From the NCBI GenBank assembly GCA_001789635.1, contig MGAF01000004.1, positions 61,105 to 125,104 on the forward strand: a stretch of DNA of 64,000 nucleotides. Direction: 5' to 3'. The notes below the pieces were generated by a model, which was not told the origin of the DNA, searched no databases, and was given only the letters and a program-made list of their open reading frames with translations. The DNA is from Candidatus Roizmanbacteria bacterium RIFCSPLOWO2_01_FULL_35_13 (GTDB lineage: Bacteria > Patescibacteriota > Microgenomatia > UBA1406 > GWC2-37-13). Shown here piece after piece: positions 7,042 to 16,491 of the stretch. A program made the position numbers and the translations under genes. Every line of letters begins with the position of its first letter. Within the stretch, counting starts at the first letter, position 1.

Positions 7042-8877
7042 ATGAGGCAGGAGCAAAAAAATCTATCCAATAAAGAAATAGCGAGTATTTTAAGAAATAT
7101 TGCGGCAGTTTATCTGCTGACAAATGCAAACAGATTTAAGATTATCGCCTATGATAATGCCGCCGATACAGTTGGGCAATTAACCAGAGAGTTAAAAGAC
7201 ATTTGGCAAGAAGACAAATTATTCAATATTCCTGGTATAGGTAAAACGATTGGTTCAAATCTAGATGAATTATTTAAAACCGGAAAGTCAGAACATTTTA
7301 AAGGAATAATGAAAAAAATCCCATCGACAGTATTTATACTTATGAATTTACCTACAATAGGACCTAAGAAAGCCTATAAATTGGTTCAGGCCTTGAAATT
7401 ACTAAATCCTAAAACTGTTATAAAAGATTTACAAAAAGCCGCAGAACAAAATCATGTTGCTAAGCTTGAAACTTTTGGTGAAAAATCACAGAAGGATATA
7501 CTTGAAGCAATTAAACTATATGAAAAAAGATCTTCAAAATCAGATCGTATGCCTTTACCCTATGCATACGCTTTAGCAAGGGAGATAAGTAATTACTTAG
7601 AAAAATTTCCCGGTGTAAATAGGATACATACGCTTGGTTCTTTAAGAAGGATGGTTTCTACGATCGGTGATGTAGACATTGCAGTACAAGTCGAAAGTCA
7701 TAAAGTCCATAAAGTCAAAAGTTTAGAGAAAGAAATTGTCAATTATTTTTTAAAATTCCCAAAAATTATTTCAGTAGTTAATACAGGAGATAAAAAAGCA
7801 TCGGTAATTGTTTCTCCGAATATCAGAGTTGATTTGAGGGTACAGGGTGAAAAAAGTTACGGAGCAATGCTCCAGTATTTTACCGGCAGCAAAATGCACA
7901 ATATCAGATTAAGGGAATATGGAATTAAAAAAGGACTTTCTCTTAATGAGTATGGTATAAAGTCAATTTCCAATTTCCAACTTCCAACTTCCATTGAAAT
8001 TCCAAATCCTAAATCCAAATTATTTGAATTTAAAGAGGAAAAAGAACTCTATAATTTTCTGGGGTTGCAGTATATTCCACCGGAAATCAGGGAAGGGACA
8101 AATGAAATAGATTTGGCTGAAAAGAATAAGATTCCAAATTTAGTCGAAATTAAAGATATAAAGGGTGATTTGCATATTCATTCGTCTTATGATTTGAAGC
8201 CTTCACATGACTTCGGTGAAAACAGTTATCAGGAAATACTCGAAAAAGCCGAACAGTTAAAGTATGAATACGTCGGATTTACCGATCATAACACAAAAAT
8301 ATCCGGACAGACAGAAAAGGAGATATTAGATATTATGAAATTAAGATATAAAGATATTAGAAAAATTAATTCAAAAGTAAAAAATTTTATCGGCTTGGAA
8401 ATAGATATAATGCCTCATGGAAAATTGGCTCTTCCGGAAAAAGCAATTGATTATGTTGATTTTTTAATAGTCTCAGTGCATAGTGTATTTAATATGGATA
8501 TGAAATCTATGACACAAAGAGTTTTAAGCGCGCTTAGCTATCCAAAAGTTAAGATTTTGGCTCATCCCACAGGCCGCCTATTAGGCAGTCGGGAAGGGTT
8601 TGAATTGGATTGGGCGAAAATTTTTGAGTTTTGTTCGAAAAAAAATATTGCCATTGAAATAAATTCCTTGCCGAAAAGACTAGATTTGCCGGACTCTTTG
8701 GTTAGAGAAGCTTTGCAATATAAAGTTAAATTTGCTATTAATACCGATGCGCATGCTAATTCCCATATGGATGGAATGTTTTATGGAGTCTCGGTTGCCA
8801 GACGGGGTTGGTGTACAAAAAATGATATAATAAATACATTATCCATTTCAGATTTTAGAAAGTGGATAAATAGATAG
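7042..8877 (+). CDS. polX: DNA polymerase/3'-5' exonuclease PolX
   Basis: 611 aa, close to the family length of about 570 plus insertions. Order: N-terminal HhH 8-kDa-like region ([10 protein letters not shown] near 62-71; [12 protein letters not shown] near 103), nucleotidyltransferase palm with GSLRRM near 199 and GDVDIAV near 211, then a PHP exonuclease domain from about 374 ([21 protein letters not shown]). PolX fills gaps in base excision repair. The start is fixed by family alignment (NLSNKEIA). The ATG is 5 nt after tRNA-Asp with no Shine-Dalgarno site, so the mRNA end may be made by tRNA processing. Residues about 218-226 (SHKVHKVKS) and 307-327 are repeat-derived insertions. Confidence 0.93.
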   Translation: MRQEQKNLSNKEIASILRNIAAVYLLTNANRFKIIAYDNAADTVGQLTRELKDIWQEDKLFNIPGIGKTIGSNLDELFKTGKSEHFKGIMKKIPSTVFILMNLPTIGPKKAYKLVQALKLLNPKTVIKDLQKAAEQNHVAKLETFGEKSQKDILEAIKLYEKRSSKSDRMPLPYAYALAREISNYLEKFPGVNRIHTLGSLRRMVSTIGDVDIAVQVESHKVHKVKSLEKEIVNYFLKFPKIISVVNTGDKKASVIVSPNIRVDLRVQGEKSYGAMLQYFTGSKMHNIRLREYGIKKGLSLNEYGIKSISNFQLPTSIEIPNPKSKLFEFKEEKELYNFLGLQYIPPEIREGTNEIDLAEKNKIPNLVEIKDIKGDLHIHSSYDLKPSHDFGENSYQEILEKAEQLKYEYVGFTDHNTKISGQTEKEILDIMKLRYKDIRKINSKVKNFIGLEIDIMPHGKLALPEKAIDYVDFLIVSVHSVFNMDMKSMTQRVLSALSYPKVKILAHPTGRLLGSREGFELDWAKIFEFCSKKNIAIEINSLPKRLDLPDSLVREALQYKVKFAINTDAHANSHMDGMFYGVSVARRGWCTKNDIINTLSISDFRKWINR

Positions 8878-8890
8878 GCAGGTGATATTT

Positions 8891-9445
8891 ATGAATTTAC
8901 CATATATTTTAATCGGAGCCGGAGTTTTGTCAGTAATATATTTAATCGCTACTTATAACGGCCTGGTTGTATTAAAAACCAGAATAAAAGAAGCTTTTTC
9001 AGGAATCGATGTTCAATTAAAAAGGAGATCAGATTTGATTCCTAATTTAGTTGAAACGGTTAAGGGATATGCAAAACATGAAAGAGGCGTTTTTAACGAA
9101 GTAACAAAAGCCAGAAGCGCATTGATGACGGCAAAATCCCCGGCTGAAAAAGCCGAGGCAAATAATATGTTAACAGGAGCATTAAAAAGCCTTTTTGCTG
9201 TTGCTGAAGCTTATCCTGATCTAAAAGCCAGCGAAAATTTTAAAGATCTTCAAAGACAACTAGGAGATACAGAAGATAAAATTGCCTATTCGAGACAGTT
9301 TTATAACAGCAATGTGCTGGATTATAATACCAAAGTAAAAATGTTTCCGAGCAATCTGATTGCCAATTTGTTCGGATTTAAGGAAGAGGAATTTTTTGAG
9401 GCAGGTGAAGAAGAAAGGAAAAAGGTCAATGTAAAGTTTGACTAG
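8891..9445 (+). CDS. lemA: LemA family protein
   Basis: 184 aa from the ATG at 8891, chosen because AGGTGAT (8880-8886) is well placed before it; a GTG at 8882 is less likely. One N-terminal membrane helix is followed by the family core: [20 protein letters not shown] (about residues 45-64), a helical bundle, and the late [20 protein letters not shown] motif. LemA proteins are membrane-anchored with the helical bundle outside the helix; their function is unclear, but they often sit beside HtpX, as here. Confidence 0.93.
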   Translation: MNLPYILIGAGVLSVIYLIATYNGLVVLKTRIKEAFSGIDVQLKRRSDLIPNLVETVKGYAKHERGVFNEVTKARSALMTAKSPAEKAEANNMLTGALKSLFAVAEAYPDLKASENFKDLQRQLGDTEDKIAYSRQFYNSNVLDYNTKVKMFPSNLIANLFGFKEEEFFEAGEEERKKVNVKFD

Positions 9446-9541
9446 TTCAAAGTCTATAAAGTCCATAAAGTTATAAAGTGGAAACACAAGTTTTGCCTTG
9501 CTTTATGGACTTTTGACTTTAAAGACTTTATAAACTTAATT
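9446..9541. repeat. Inverted repeat of AAGTCYATAAAG units
   Basis: The left arm carries AAAGTCTATAAAGTCCATAA; the right arm carries the complement (TTTATGGACTTTTGACTTT, GACTTTATAAACTT). The same unit recurs at 10447-10540 and 35990-36130 and inside the GT2, polX and asnB coding regions. Confidence 0.7.
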
Positions 9542-9543
9542 TT

Positions 9544-10446
9544 ATGACTGTATATCAGCAGATTACAAATAATAAGGCACGTACTTATGCAATTATTGTC
9601 ACATTTATTTTACTGGTGACCGGGTTTTTCTTTGCACTTGGTCAGTATGTCCAGTCTCCCTCGGCTTATTTTTTAATCGGAATAACTTTTTCTTTGGTTT
9701 CAACCGTCGGCAGTTATTTTTATTCGGACAAAATTGTTCTTTTTACAACCGGAGCACAGCCGGCAGAGAAGAAAGATTTTTTTGATTTTTATACAGTGGT
9801 TGAGAATTTATCTATTGCAGCGGGTATTCCTATGCCGAAATTGTATGTTATGCAGGATCCGGCTCCCAATGCTTTTGCAACAGGAAGAGATCCTAAACAT
9901 GCAGTGGTTGCTGCAACGACAGGTTTATTGGAAAAATTAGAGAGGACAGAATTAGAAGGAGTGATCGCCCATGAACTTTCCCATGTTGAAAATTATGATA
10001 TTTTAGTTTCTTCCATTGTTGCTGTTTTAGTCGGAACGGTGGCATTGGTGTCTGATTGGATTATGCGGAGTTTATGGTGGGGAGGTTTGAGAAGAAATGA
10101 GAGTGATAGAGATAATAGAAATCCCTTTATGATGATTTTTATAATTATAGTACTTATATTAACACCGCTCATAGCTACACTTATTCAATTGGCAGTTTCC
10201 AGACGAAGGGAATTCCTAGCAGATGCGTCCGGAGCATTATTGACGAGATATCCGGAGGGACTCGCGCGCGCTTTGGAAAAAATTGCATCGGATAAGAATG
10301 TGTTGAGAACCGCATCATCTTCGACAGCTCATCTATTTATCAGTAATCCATTTAAAAAAATCGGCAAAACAAAATTCATGTTTGCCAATCTGTTTAGCAC
10401 TCACCCGCCGCTGGAAGAGAGAATAAAGATATTAAGAAGTATGTAG
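9544..10446 (+). CDS. htpX: HtpX-like membrane zinc metalloprotease (M48)
   Basis: 300 aa. Two N-terminal membrane helices (residues about 15-60), then PKLYVMQDPAPNAFATGRDP near 98-117, the zinc motif HELSHVENYD near 143-152 (two His and the catalytic Glu), two further helices (about 157-180 and 197-220), and REFLADASGA with the third zinc ligand near 227. The protease domain faces the cytoplasm and degrades damaged membrane proteins. It follows lemA, separated by the 9446 repeat. Confidence 0.94.
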   Translation: MTVYQQITNNKARTYAIIVTFILLVTGFFFALGQYVQSPSAYFLIGITFSLVSTVGSYFYSDKIVLFTTGAQPAEKKDFFDFYTVVENLSIAAGIPMPKLYVMQDPAPNAFATGRDPKHAVVAATTGLLEKLERTELEGVIAHELSHVENYDILVSSIVAVLVGTVALVSDWIMRSLWWGGLRRNESDRDNRNPFMMIFIIIVLILTPLIATLIQLAVSRRREFLADASGALLTRYPEGLARALEKIASDKNVLRTASSSTAHLFISNPFKKIGKTKFMFANLFSTHPPLEERIKILRSM

Positions 10447-10540
10447 TGAGATATCAAGTTCATAAAGTTTTTAAAGTTCATAAAGAAATATCAAATTAAG
10501 ACTTTATAAACTTTTTACTTTACAAACTTTATAAACTAAC
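10447..10540. repeat. Inverted repeat of AAGTTCATAAAG units
   Basis: Left arm AAGTTCATAAAG repeated, right arm GACTTTATAAAC, CTTTATAAAC. Same class as 9446-9541; fills the htpX-asnB gap and ends 3 nt before asnB. Confidence 0.65.
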
Positions 10541-10542
10541 GT

Positions 10543-13278
10543 ATGTGTGGAATAGCAGGATTTTATGGTTTCAAGAATGATGATTTAATAAATAAGTTCT
10601 CCAAAGAATTAGAAAACCGCGGTCCGGACGGTGAAGGATTTTATATTGATGAGAAAGTAACCTTACTTAACCGGCGTCTGGCAATAATTGACCGGGAAGG
10701 CGGAGATCAGCCGATTTATAATGAAGATAAATCTATCATTATTGTCTTTGTCGGTGAAATTTATAACTATCAGGAGCAGACAAAAGAACTTGTTAAATTG
10801 GGACATAAATTCCGCACTAAGTCTGATACCGAAGTTGTTGTTCATGCTTATGAACAATGGGGAGTGAAAAGTTTTGACCGTCACAATGGGATGTTTGTGT
10901 TTGCACTCTACGATAAAAAAAAGGAAAAACTTTTGCTGGTCAGGGATCATTTCGGAATAAAACCATTATATTATTCAATTTTAGATTCTATTCCGACAGT
11001 CAAAATTGTTTTTTCTTCAGAAATTAAGCCTCTTATTTATTCCGGCCTAGTTAAAAAAAAGCCAAATGACAGAATTATCTACCGCTATTTGAAATATAGG
11101 ATTCATGACAATCAAAAAGAAACTTTTTTTGAAGGAGTAAACAGGTTAATGCCGGGCGAGTATATAACAGTTAAGAATTCAGAATTAAGAATTAAGAATT
11201 ATACAAATCTAAAAAATGAACTTTTAAGCTCAAACAACCCTGAGGGTTGGCAGGCACGAAATTTGCAAAATTTGCAAAAAGGTCAGGTAAAGGAATTTAA
11301 AAAGAAATTGATTGAAGCGATTAGACTCCGTTTAATTTCAGAAGTGCCGGTTGGTTCCTGTCTTTCGGGAGGTCTGGATTCTTCAACAGTAGTAGCGGTA
11401 GTAAATAAACTCCTTAAAGAAAAAATAAAAGAGGCAAAGTCGGTCGGTAAAATCCAAAATACATTTTCTGCCGTCTTTCCGGATGAGTCAAATAACGAAG
11501 AAAAATATATTGATGAAGTCTTAAAGTCCGTAAAGTTAGAAAGTCATAAAGTATATCCAAAACCGGAAGAGTTTTTTAAAGAGATGGAGGATTTTGTCAG
11601 GACCCAGGAAGAACCAACCATCTCGACTGGGCCGTATGCACAATACAAAGTGATGCAGGAAGCGCATAAATATGTGACTGTTCTTTTGGATGGTCAGGGG
11701 GCTGACGAGATGCTGGGAGGATATGAACCTTATAATTTTTTCTATCTGATGCAGTTGTGGTATGAAAAAAAGTATTTTTTATATTTTAAGGAATTCGTTT
11801 GCGCTTTTCCCATTATAGCTCATGCGGCAATCGGTCAATTAGCCGAAATTTTTGGTTTCAGAAAAAGCGTAAAAATAGATGAACTCTTGAATCCGCATTA
11901 TAAAAACAGCTATAAAGCAGAAAAATTCAAAATTGAAGTATTTAATTTAAAAAAAAGATTGATTGAAGATATTTTTTCCAATAGTCTACCGGCTCTGCTC
12001 CGTTACGAAGATAAAAACGCGATGCGATTTTCCATCGAAGGCAGAGTACCTTTTCTGGATTTTAATCTGCTGAGATATTTATTTTCACTTCCCGACGAAG
12101 CACTTATAAAAAACAGTTGGAATAAGAATATTTTAAGACAGGTTATTAAAGGTCTGGTTCCGGAAAAAATAAGATTGCGGAAGAATAAAATCGGTTTTAC
12201 AACACCCGAATATCAGTGGTTTTTGCGGATGAAAAATAAAATTTATTCTATTTTTTTAAGCGAATCTTTTGCTGAGAGAAAATATTTTAACCAATCTGAA
12301 GTATTAAAAGCATTTCAGGAATTTATTGAGGGAAAAAATGATGACACTATGCTTTTTTGGCGGTTAATGAATATTGAATTGTGGATGAGAATATTTTTTG
12401 ATGCTAAACCGGTTACCGAGTTACATGGTTACCGCGTTACTTCGTTTGGTAAAGCAAATGCAGGGAAAAAGGTGGAAATAAATGTTGAGGGTAAAGAGTA
12501 TTTGAGATATCCGATTAGGACGGAGTTGTTTAAGAGAAGAGATAATGTAGTAAATAAAATAAATGAATCGGTAATAAAATTTTTATCTCAAGTGAACTCC
12601 TCCTCGTCAGAAACCTCGTCGTCAGACATCCACTTTCGAAAAAATTTCATCACCTCATCATTTTTTAAAAATAAATTTTTTCTTATAGTATCAGAAAAAA
12701 TTGTGGCTATCGCACAAGGCAGGTCGTACTTTATCTGGGATATTAAGACCGGGTTCTGGGCGAAGTTACTCTCGCGCTTTGTGAAGAAAACTCCTTATGG
12801 TATTGGATTAGGCAGTCCGTGGACAATGCAGTTAGCTATAACAGAAATAGGATTGCCGCGGATGCTGTTTGCATCTCTGATTTCACTGATAACAAAACCA
12901 TTCGGAATAAAAGGAATGTTTTATAGAATTGCGGGCGGTGATATCAATGCTATTGATGGGCCGACAGAGTATTCACTATATCCGTCGAATGTGTCGGCGA
13001 AATTGGGACCGAAGGAACCTGAAAAAGTTGCAAACGGTATTCATAACTTTTTAATTTCCAATTTCCAATTTCCAATTTCCAAACAAGCTTCAAATTTCAA
13101 AAAACTAATTTCCAATTTTCTAGGGGTGGTAATTATCGATGCAAATGATCTGGGGCAGAATGTTTTGGGAAATTCGACAGGACTCGAGAATAAATTAATT
13201 GAAAAAATATTTAAAGATAATCCGATGGGTCAGTCAGACGAACAGACTCCATTGGTTTTAGTTGTTAGGAAAAATTAG
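10543..13278 (+). CDS. asnB: Asparagine synthase (glutamine-hydrolysing) fused to CofE-like glutamyl-ligase domain
   Basis: 911 aa, about 280 longer than usual AsnB. Residues 1-200: class II glutaminase with nucleophile Cys2 (MCGIAGFYG) and FVGEIYN. Residues about 255-625: synthetase with the ATP-pyrophosphatase loop SGGLDSS near 276. Residues about 650-911 resemble F420-0:gamma-glutamyl ligase (CofE-like) proteins: LRYPIRTELFKRRDN, FLIVSEKIVAIAQGRS, AGGDINAIDGPTEYS, GVVIIDANDLGQNVLG. AsnB makes amides from glutamine; CofE-like enzymes add glutamate, so the pair may modify an envelope or cofactor substrate (inference). Residues about 211-250 and 834-861 are repeat-derived insertions. An assembly artefact is unlikely, as one frame spans the whole. 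Confidence 0.88.
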   Translation: MCGIAGFYGFKNDDLINKFSKELENRGPDGEGFYIDEKVTLLNRRLAIIDREGGDQPIYNEDKSIIIVFVGEIYNYQEQTKELVKLGHKFRTKSDTEVVVHAYEQWGVKSFDRHNGMFVFALYDKKKEKLLLVRDHFGIKPLYYSILDSIPTVKIVFSSEIKPLIYSGLVKKKPNDRIIYRYLKYRIHDNQKETFFEGVNRLMPGEYITVKNSELRIKNYTNLKNELLSSNNPEGWQARNLQNLQKGQVKEFKKKLIEAIRLRLISEVPVGSCLSGGLDSSTVVAVVNKLLKEKIKEAKSVGKIQNTFSAVFPDESNNEEKYIDEVLKSVKLESHKVYPKPEEFFKEMEDFVRTQEEPTISTGPYAQYKVMQEAHKYVTVLLDGQGADEMLGGYEPYNFFYLMQLWYEKKYFLYFKEFVCAFPIIAHAAIGQLAEIFGFRKSVKIDELLNPHYKNSYKAEKFKIEVFNLKKRLIEDIFSNSLPALLRYEDKNAMRFSIEGRVPFLDFNLLRYLFSLPDEALIKNSWNKNILRQVIKGLVPEKIRLRKNKIGFTTPEYQWFLRMKNKIYSIFLSESFAERKYFNQSEVLKAFQEFIEGKNDDTMLFWRLMNIELWMRIFFDAKPVTELHGYRVTSFGKANAGKKVEINVEGKEYLRYPIRTELFKRRDNVVNKINESVIKFLSQVNSSSSETSSSDIHFRKNFITSSFFKNKFFLIVSEKIVAIAQGRSYFIWDIKTGFWAKLLSRFVKKTPYGIGLGSPWTMQLAITEIGLPRMLFASLISLITKPFGIKGMFYRIAGGDINAIDGPTEYSLYPSNVSAKLGPKEPEKVANGIHNFLISNFQFPISKQASNFKKLISNFLGVVIIDANDLGQNVLGNSTGLENKLIEKIFKDNPMGQSDEQTPLVLVVRKN

Positions 13279-13279
13279 G

Positions 13280-13285
13280 TATAAT
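13280..13285 (+). promoter_or_regulatory. -10 box of gatC, leaderless arrangement
   Basis: TATAAT with exactly 6 nt to the gatC ATG at 13292, so transcription should start at or next to the start codon. No good -35 box at 17 nt. Confidence 0.5.
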
Positions 13286-13291
13286 GACTTC

Positions 13292-13561
13292 ATGAAGAAG
13301 AAAGTGTTAACAAAAGAAGACATACTTCATTTGGCTAAATTATCCAATCTAAAGCTCTCCGATGAGGAAATCGAAAAATACCTGAAACAACTCGAAGAAA
13401 CGGTGGAATACGTCAAAAACTTAGACGAATTAAAAACCGATAAAGTTAGTCCCACTTCACAAACTACCAATCTAACCGATGTTTATTTTGCAGACGGAGA
13501 AACTAATGAAAGGGGTTTGAAGCTAAAAGAAAAGTACTTTATTGTTAAAAGAATAATGTAA
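13292..13561 (+). CDS. gatC: Glu-tRNA(Gln)/Asp-tRNA(Asn) amidotransferase subunit C
   Basis: 89 aa from the ATG at 13292 (an upstream TTG at 13262 is inside asnB). The family pattern is clear: DILHLAKLSNLKLSDEEIEK, a helix with VEYVKNLDELKTDKVSPTSQ, then the extended tail. GatC wraps around GatA and stabilises the GatCAB complex that converts misacylated Glu-tRNA(Gln) or Asp-tRNA(Asn). First gene of a gatC-gatA-gatB set. Confidence 0.92.
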   Translation: MKKKVLTKEDILHLAKLSNLKLSDEEIEKYLKQLEETVEYVKNLDELKTDKVSPTSQTTNLTDVYFADGETNERGLKLKEKYFIVKRIM

Positions 13562-13566
13562 TTAAA

Positions 13567-14934
13567 ATGAATCTACACGGCAAATCCTTACTCGAACTTA
13601 AACAACTGGTGATTGAAAAAAAAATTTCCGAAAAGGAACTAAATCAATATTTCCTGAAAAGAATTAGAAAATTCAACCCTAAGTTAAACGCTTTCATTAC
13701 GGTTCTGGAAAATAATCAATTGGGAATTCCTTATGGTGCAAAGGATATGTTCTGTACAAAAGGAATCAGGACTACTGCAGCTTCCAAAGTTCTGGACAAC
13801 TTTGTTCCACCTTACGAATCCACAGTGACCAAAAAACTTCAGGAAGCGGGAATGTCTGTTTTAGGCAAAACAAATATGGATGCCTGGGCGCACGGCGCAT
13901 CAACAGAAACTTCGGATTATGGAGTTAGTAAAAATCCCTGGGATAATAAGCGCTATCCTGGCGGTTCATCGGGCGGTTCTGCGGCTGCAATATCTGCCTA
14001 TTTAGTTCCGGCGGCAATCGGTACGGATACGGGCGGTTCTATCCGGCATCCGTCTGCCTGGTGCGGAGTTATTGGATTAAAGCCCACCTACGGCAGGGTG
14101 TCGCGCTATGGAGTTATTGCGATGGGTTCTTCCTGGGATTGTCCAGGTCCAATGACTTTAAATGTTGAAGATAATGCATATTTATTAAAACAAATTGCCG
14201 GCAAAGATAAGTATGATGCTACAAGCAGTAGTATTGCCGTACAGGACTACACTAATGAAATTAAAAAAAACAAAAAATTTAAAATCGGAATTGCCGAATC
14301 TTACTTTGCTGGAATTGATGATCAGATAAAAAAACACGTTTATAAGTCTATAGACGTTTTAAAAAAATTAGGCCATGCAGTAAAACCTATCAAGCTTTTG
14401 CCGCCAAAATATTCTATTTCAGTCTATACAATCTTGCAAAGGGCAGAAGTATCTTCCAATTTAGGGAGATATGACGGAATAAGGTATGGGAATGACAGAA
14501 ATTTTTTTGGTCAGGAAGCTAAAAGAAGAATCATGCTCGGGACTTACACACTTTCTTATGGATATTACGATGCTTTTTACAAAAACGCCCAGAAAGTAAG
14601 ATCCATAATAATCGAAAACTTCAAATCAGTCTTTAAAGATGTTGATCTGATAGTCGGACCCAATACACCGGTAACGGCTTTAAATATCGGTGAATTTGAA
14701 AAATATCCTTTTTACGGAGAGCTGATGGATCAGCTTAATGAGCCGGCCTCGACTGCCGGTATTCCGGATCTAAGCATACCGGTGGGCCTTGATAGTAATA
14801 ATTTACCGATCGGTTTTCAAATAATGGGCAACTACTTCGAAGAAGCAAATATTTTAAATTTAGCCTATCAATTTGAAAAAGAAACGGACTTTTTCGGAGT
14901 TATCAAAAAGGGGATTAATAATTATAAAGATTAA
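13567..14934 (+). CDS. gatA: GatCAB amidotransferase subunit A
   Basis: 455 aa, slightly short of the usual 480. It has the amidase signature: catalytic Lys in YGAKDMF (about residue 58), the glycine-serine loop PGGSSGGSAAAISAYLVPAA (about 131-150) and GTDTGGSIRHPSAWCGVIG. The Ser-Ser-Lys triad releases ammonia from glutamine and channels it to GatB. It starts 5 nt after gatC and ends 1 nt before gatB. Confidence 0.95.
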   Translation: MNLHGKSLLELKQLVIEKKISEKELNQYFLKRIRKFNPKLNAFITVLENNQLGIPYGAKDMFCTKGIRTTAASKVLDNFVPPYESTVTKKLQEAGMSVLGKTNMDAWAHGASTETSDYGVSKNPWDNKRYPGGSSGGSAAAISAYLVPAAIGTDTGGSIRHPSAWCGVIGLKPTYGRVSRYGVIAMGSSWDCPGPMTLNVEDNAYLLKQIAGKDKYDATSSSIAVQDYTNEIKKNKKFKIGIAESYFAGIDDQIKKHVYKSIDVLKKLGHAVKPIKLLPPKYSISVYTILQRAEVSSNLGRYDGIRYGNDRNFFGQEAKRRIMLGTYTLSYGYYDAFYKNAQKVRSIIIENFKSVFKDVDLIVGPNTPVTALNIGEFEKYPFYGELMDQLNEPASTAGIPDLSIPVGLDSNNLPIGFQIMGNYFEEANILNLAYQFEKETDFFGVIKKGINNYKD

Positions 14935-14935
14935 T

Positions 14936-16372
14936 ATGGACAAATATATACCGGTGATTGGATTAGAGATCCACGTGGAGTTGAAGACAAAGTCCAAGAT
15001 GTTTTGTCAATGCACAGCTGATTATTTTGGAAAAGAACCTAATACAAATACATGTCCGGTTTGTCTAGGAATGCCGGGAGCCTTGCCAGTTCCAAATAAA
15101 AAAGCGATTGAATGGACCGCTTTAATTGGAAGAGCTTTAGCCTGCAAAATAAATAGAGTTTCCAAGTTTGACAGAAAGCATTATTTTTACCCGGATCTCC
15201 CCAAAGGTTATCAGATTTCCCAGTACGATCAGCCTATAGCCATAAGAGGAAGTTTAAAAATTACAAAATCTGTGCCTGTCCACCCTGCAGGTGGGATTAA
15301 GACTTTTAGGATCACACGAGTTCACTTGGAAGAAGATACTGGTAAGCTGTTGCATGTAGGCTCTGATACGTTAGTTGACTTTAACCGGTCAGGCGTGCCT
15401 TTGGTTGAGATTGTAACGGAACCGGATTTTGATAATACCGAAGACGTAAAAGTATTTTTGGAAGAACTTCATACTATTATCCGCTATCTTGGAGTATCGG
15501 ATGCTGATATGGAAAAGGGGAGTATGAGAATGGAGCCGAATATATCAGTAAAAAAGATTACAAGTACCAAGAAACAAGATACAAATATATCTCAAAATTC
15601 AAATGATCAACAACGATTCCGGACCCAACTTCGCCAAGGCTACGATGGGCGAGCAAGTCAGTATGACAAGCTACCAAATTATAAAGTTGAGGTGAAGAAT
15701 ATTAATTCATTCAATTATGTAAAAAAAGCAATAGATTACGAAATTGAAAGACAAGTTGATTTATTAGAAAATGGAGAAACTCCAATGCAAGAGACAAGAG
15801 GATATGATGAAAAAAAAGGAATCACTTATAGTCAGAGATCCAAAGAAGAAGCGCATGATTACCGCTACTTTCCTGAACCTGATATTCCGCCGATGACGTT
15901 TTCCAAAGAGTATATTGAAGCAATTAATATCCCGGAACTTCCCCAGGAAAAAGTAAATAAATATGTGAGGTTAGGTTTAAAAATTAATGATGCATTTATA
16001 ATAACAAGAGACAAAGTACTGAATGATCGCTTTGAGAAAATAATATTAAAGATAAAACAACAGGATAATGTAAAAGTGACAGATGTAAGCAACTTCATTA
16101 TAAATAAAAAAGAAACAGCAAGTTTAACAGAAGAGGAGTTATACAGGAAAATAAAGGAATTTAGAAAACCGAAAGAAATAGATGAAAAAGAATTTGATAC
16201 TTCGATTAAACGTTTAATCGAAGTAAATAAAAAGGCGGTGGAAGATTATAAGAAAGGGAAAGTAAACGCCTTAATGTTTCTGGTTGGACAGGTGATGAGA
16301 GAGATGAAGGGGAAAGCGGATCCTAAATTAGTGAAGGATAAATTGATTCAAATCCTAAACTCTAAATCCTAA
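14936..16372 (+). CDS. gatB: GatCAB amidotransferase subunit B
   Basis: 478 aa from the ATG at 14936, which gives the family start (YIPVIGLEIHVELKTKSKMF); the longer frame from 14873 overlaps gatA and is rejected. CPVCLGMPGALPVPN, HYFYPDLPKGYQISQYD and RSGVPLVEIVTEPDF are all present, as is the C-terminal YqeY-like helical tail. GatB binds the tRNA and activates the glutamyl or aspartyl end. Odd: residues about 115-121 (VHPAGG) and about 206-248 are encoded by intergenic-type palindromic repeats inserted in frame, the second just before the conserved VEVKNINSF motif. Confidence 0.95.
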   Translation: MDKYIPVIGLEIHVELKTKSKMFCQCTADYFGKEPNTNTCPVCLGMPGALPVPNKKAIEWTALIGRALACKINRVSKFDRKHYFYPDLPKGYQISQYDQPIAIRGSLKITKSVPVHPAGGIKTFRITRVHLEEDTGKLLHVGSDTLVDFNRSGVPLVEIVTEPDFDNTEDVKVFLEELHTIIRYLGVSDADMEKGSMRMEPNISVKKITSTKKQDTNISQNSNDQQRFRTQLRQGYDGRASQYDKLPNYKVEVKNINSFNYVKKAIDYEIERQVDLLENGETPMQETRGYDEKKGITYSQRSKEEAHDYRYFPEPDIPPMTFSKEYIEAINIPELPQEKVNKYVRLGLKINDAFIITRDKVLNDRFEKIILKIKQQDNVKVTDVSNFIINKKETASLTEEELYRKIKEFRKPKEIDEKEFDTSIKRLIEVNKKAVEDYKKGKVNALMFLVGQVMREMKGKADPKLVKDKLIQILNSKS

Positions 16373-16489
16373 ACTCTAAACAAATCCAAAAATCAAATTT
16401 TCAAATATCTAAATCTTATTTAGTTTGCATTTAGAATTTCTTATTTTGAATTTGTTTAGGATTTAGAAATTAGAATTTAGAGTTTATTA
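16366..16489. repeat. AT-rich inverted repeat (CTAAACTCTAAA class)
   Basis: Left arm has AATCCTAAACTCTAAACAAA and CAAATTTTCAAATATC; right arm has GAATTTGTTTAGGATTTAG and AATTTAGAGTTT. The two arms pair into a long hairpin between gatB and dnaE. The left edge overlaps the last gatB codons. Confidence 0.65.
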
Positions 16490-16491
16490 CT

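Noticed and set aside
14873-16372. Longer gatB starting at 14873
   Set aside because: It would overlap the end of gatA by 62 nt and add residues absent from the family; the ATG at 14936 gives the standard start.
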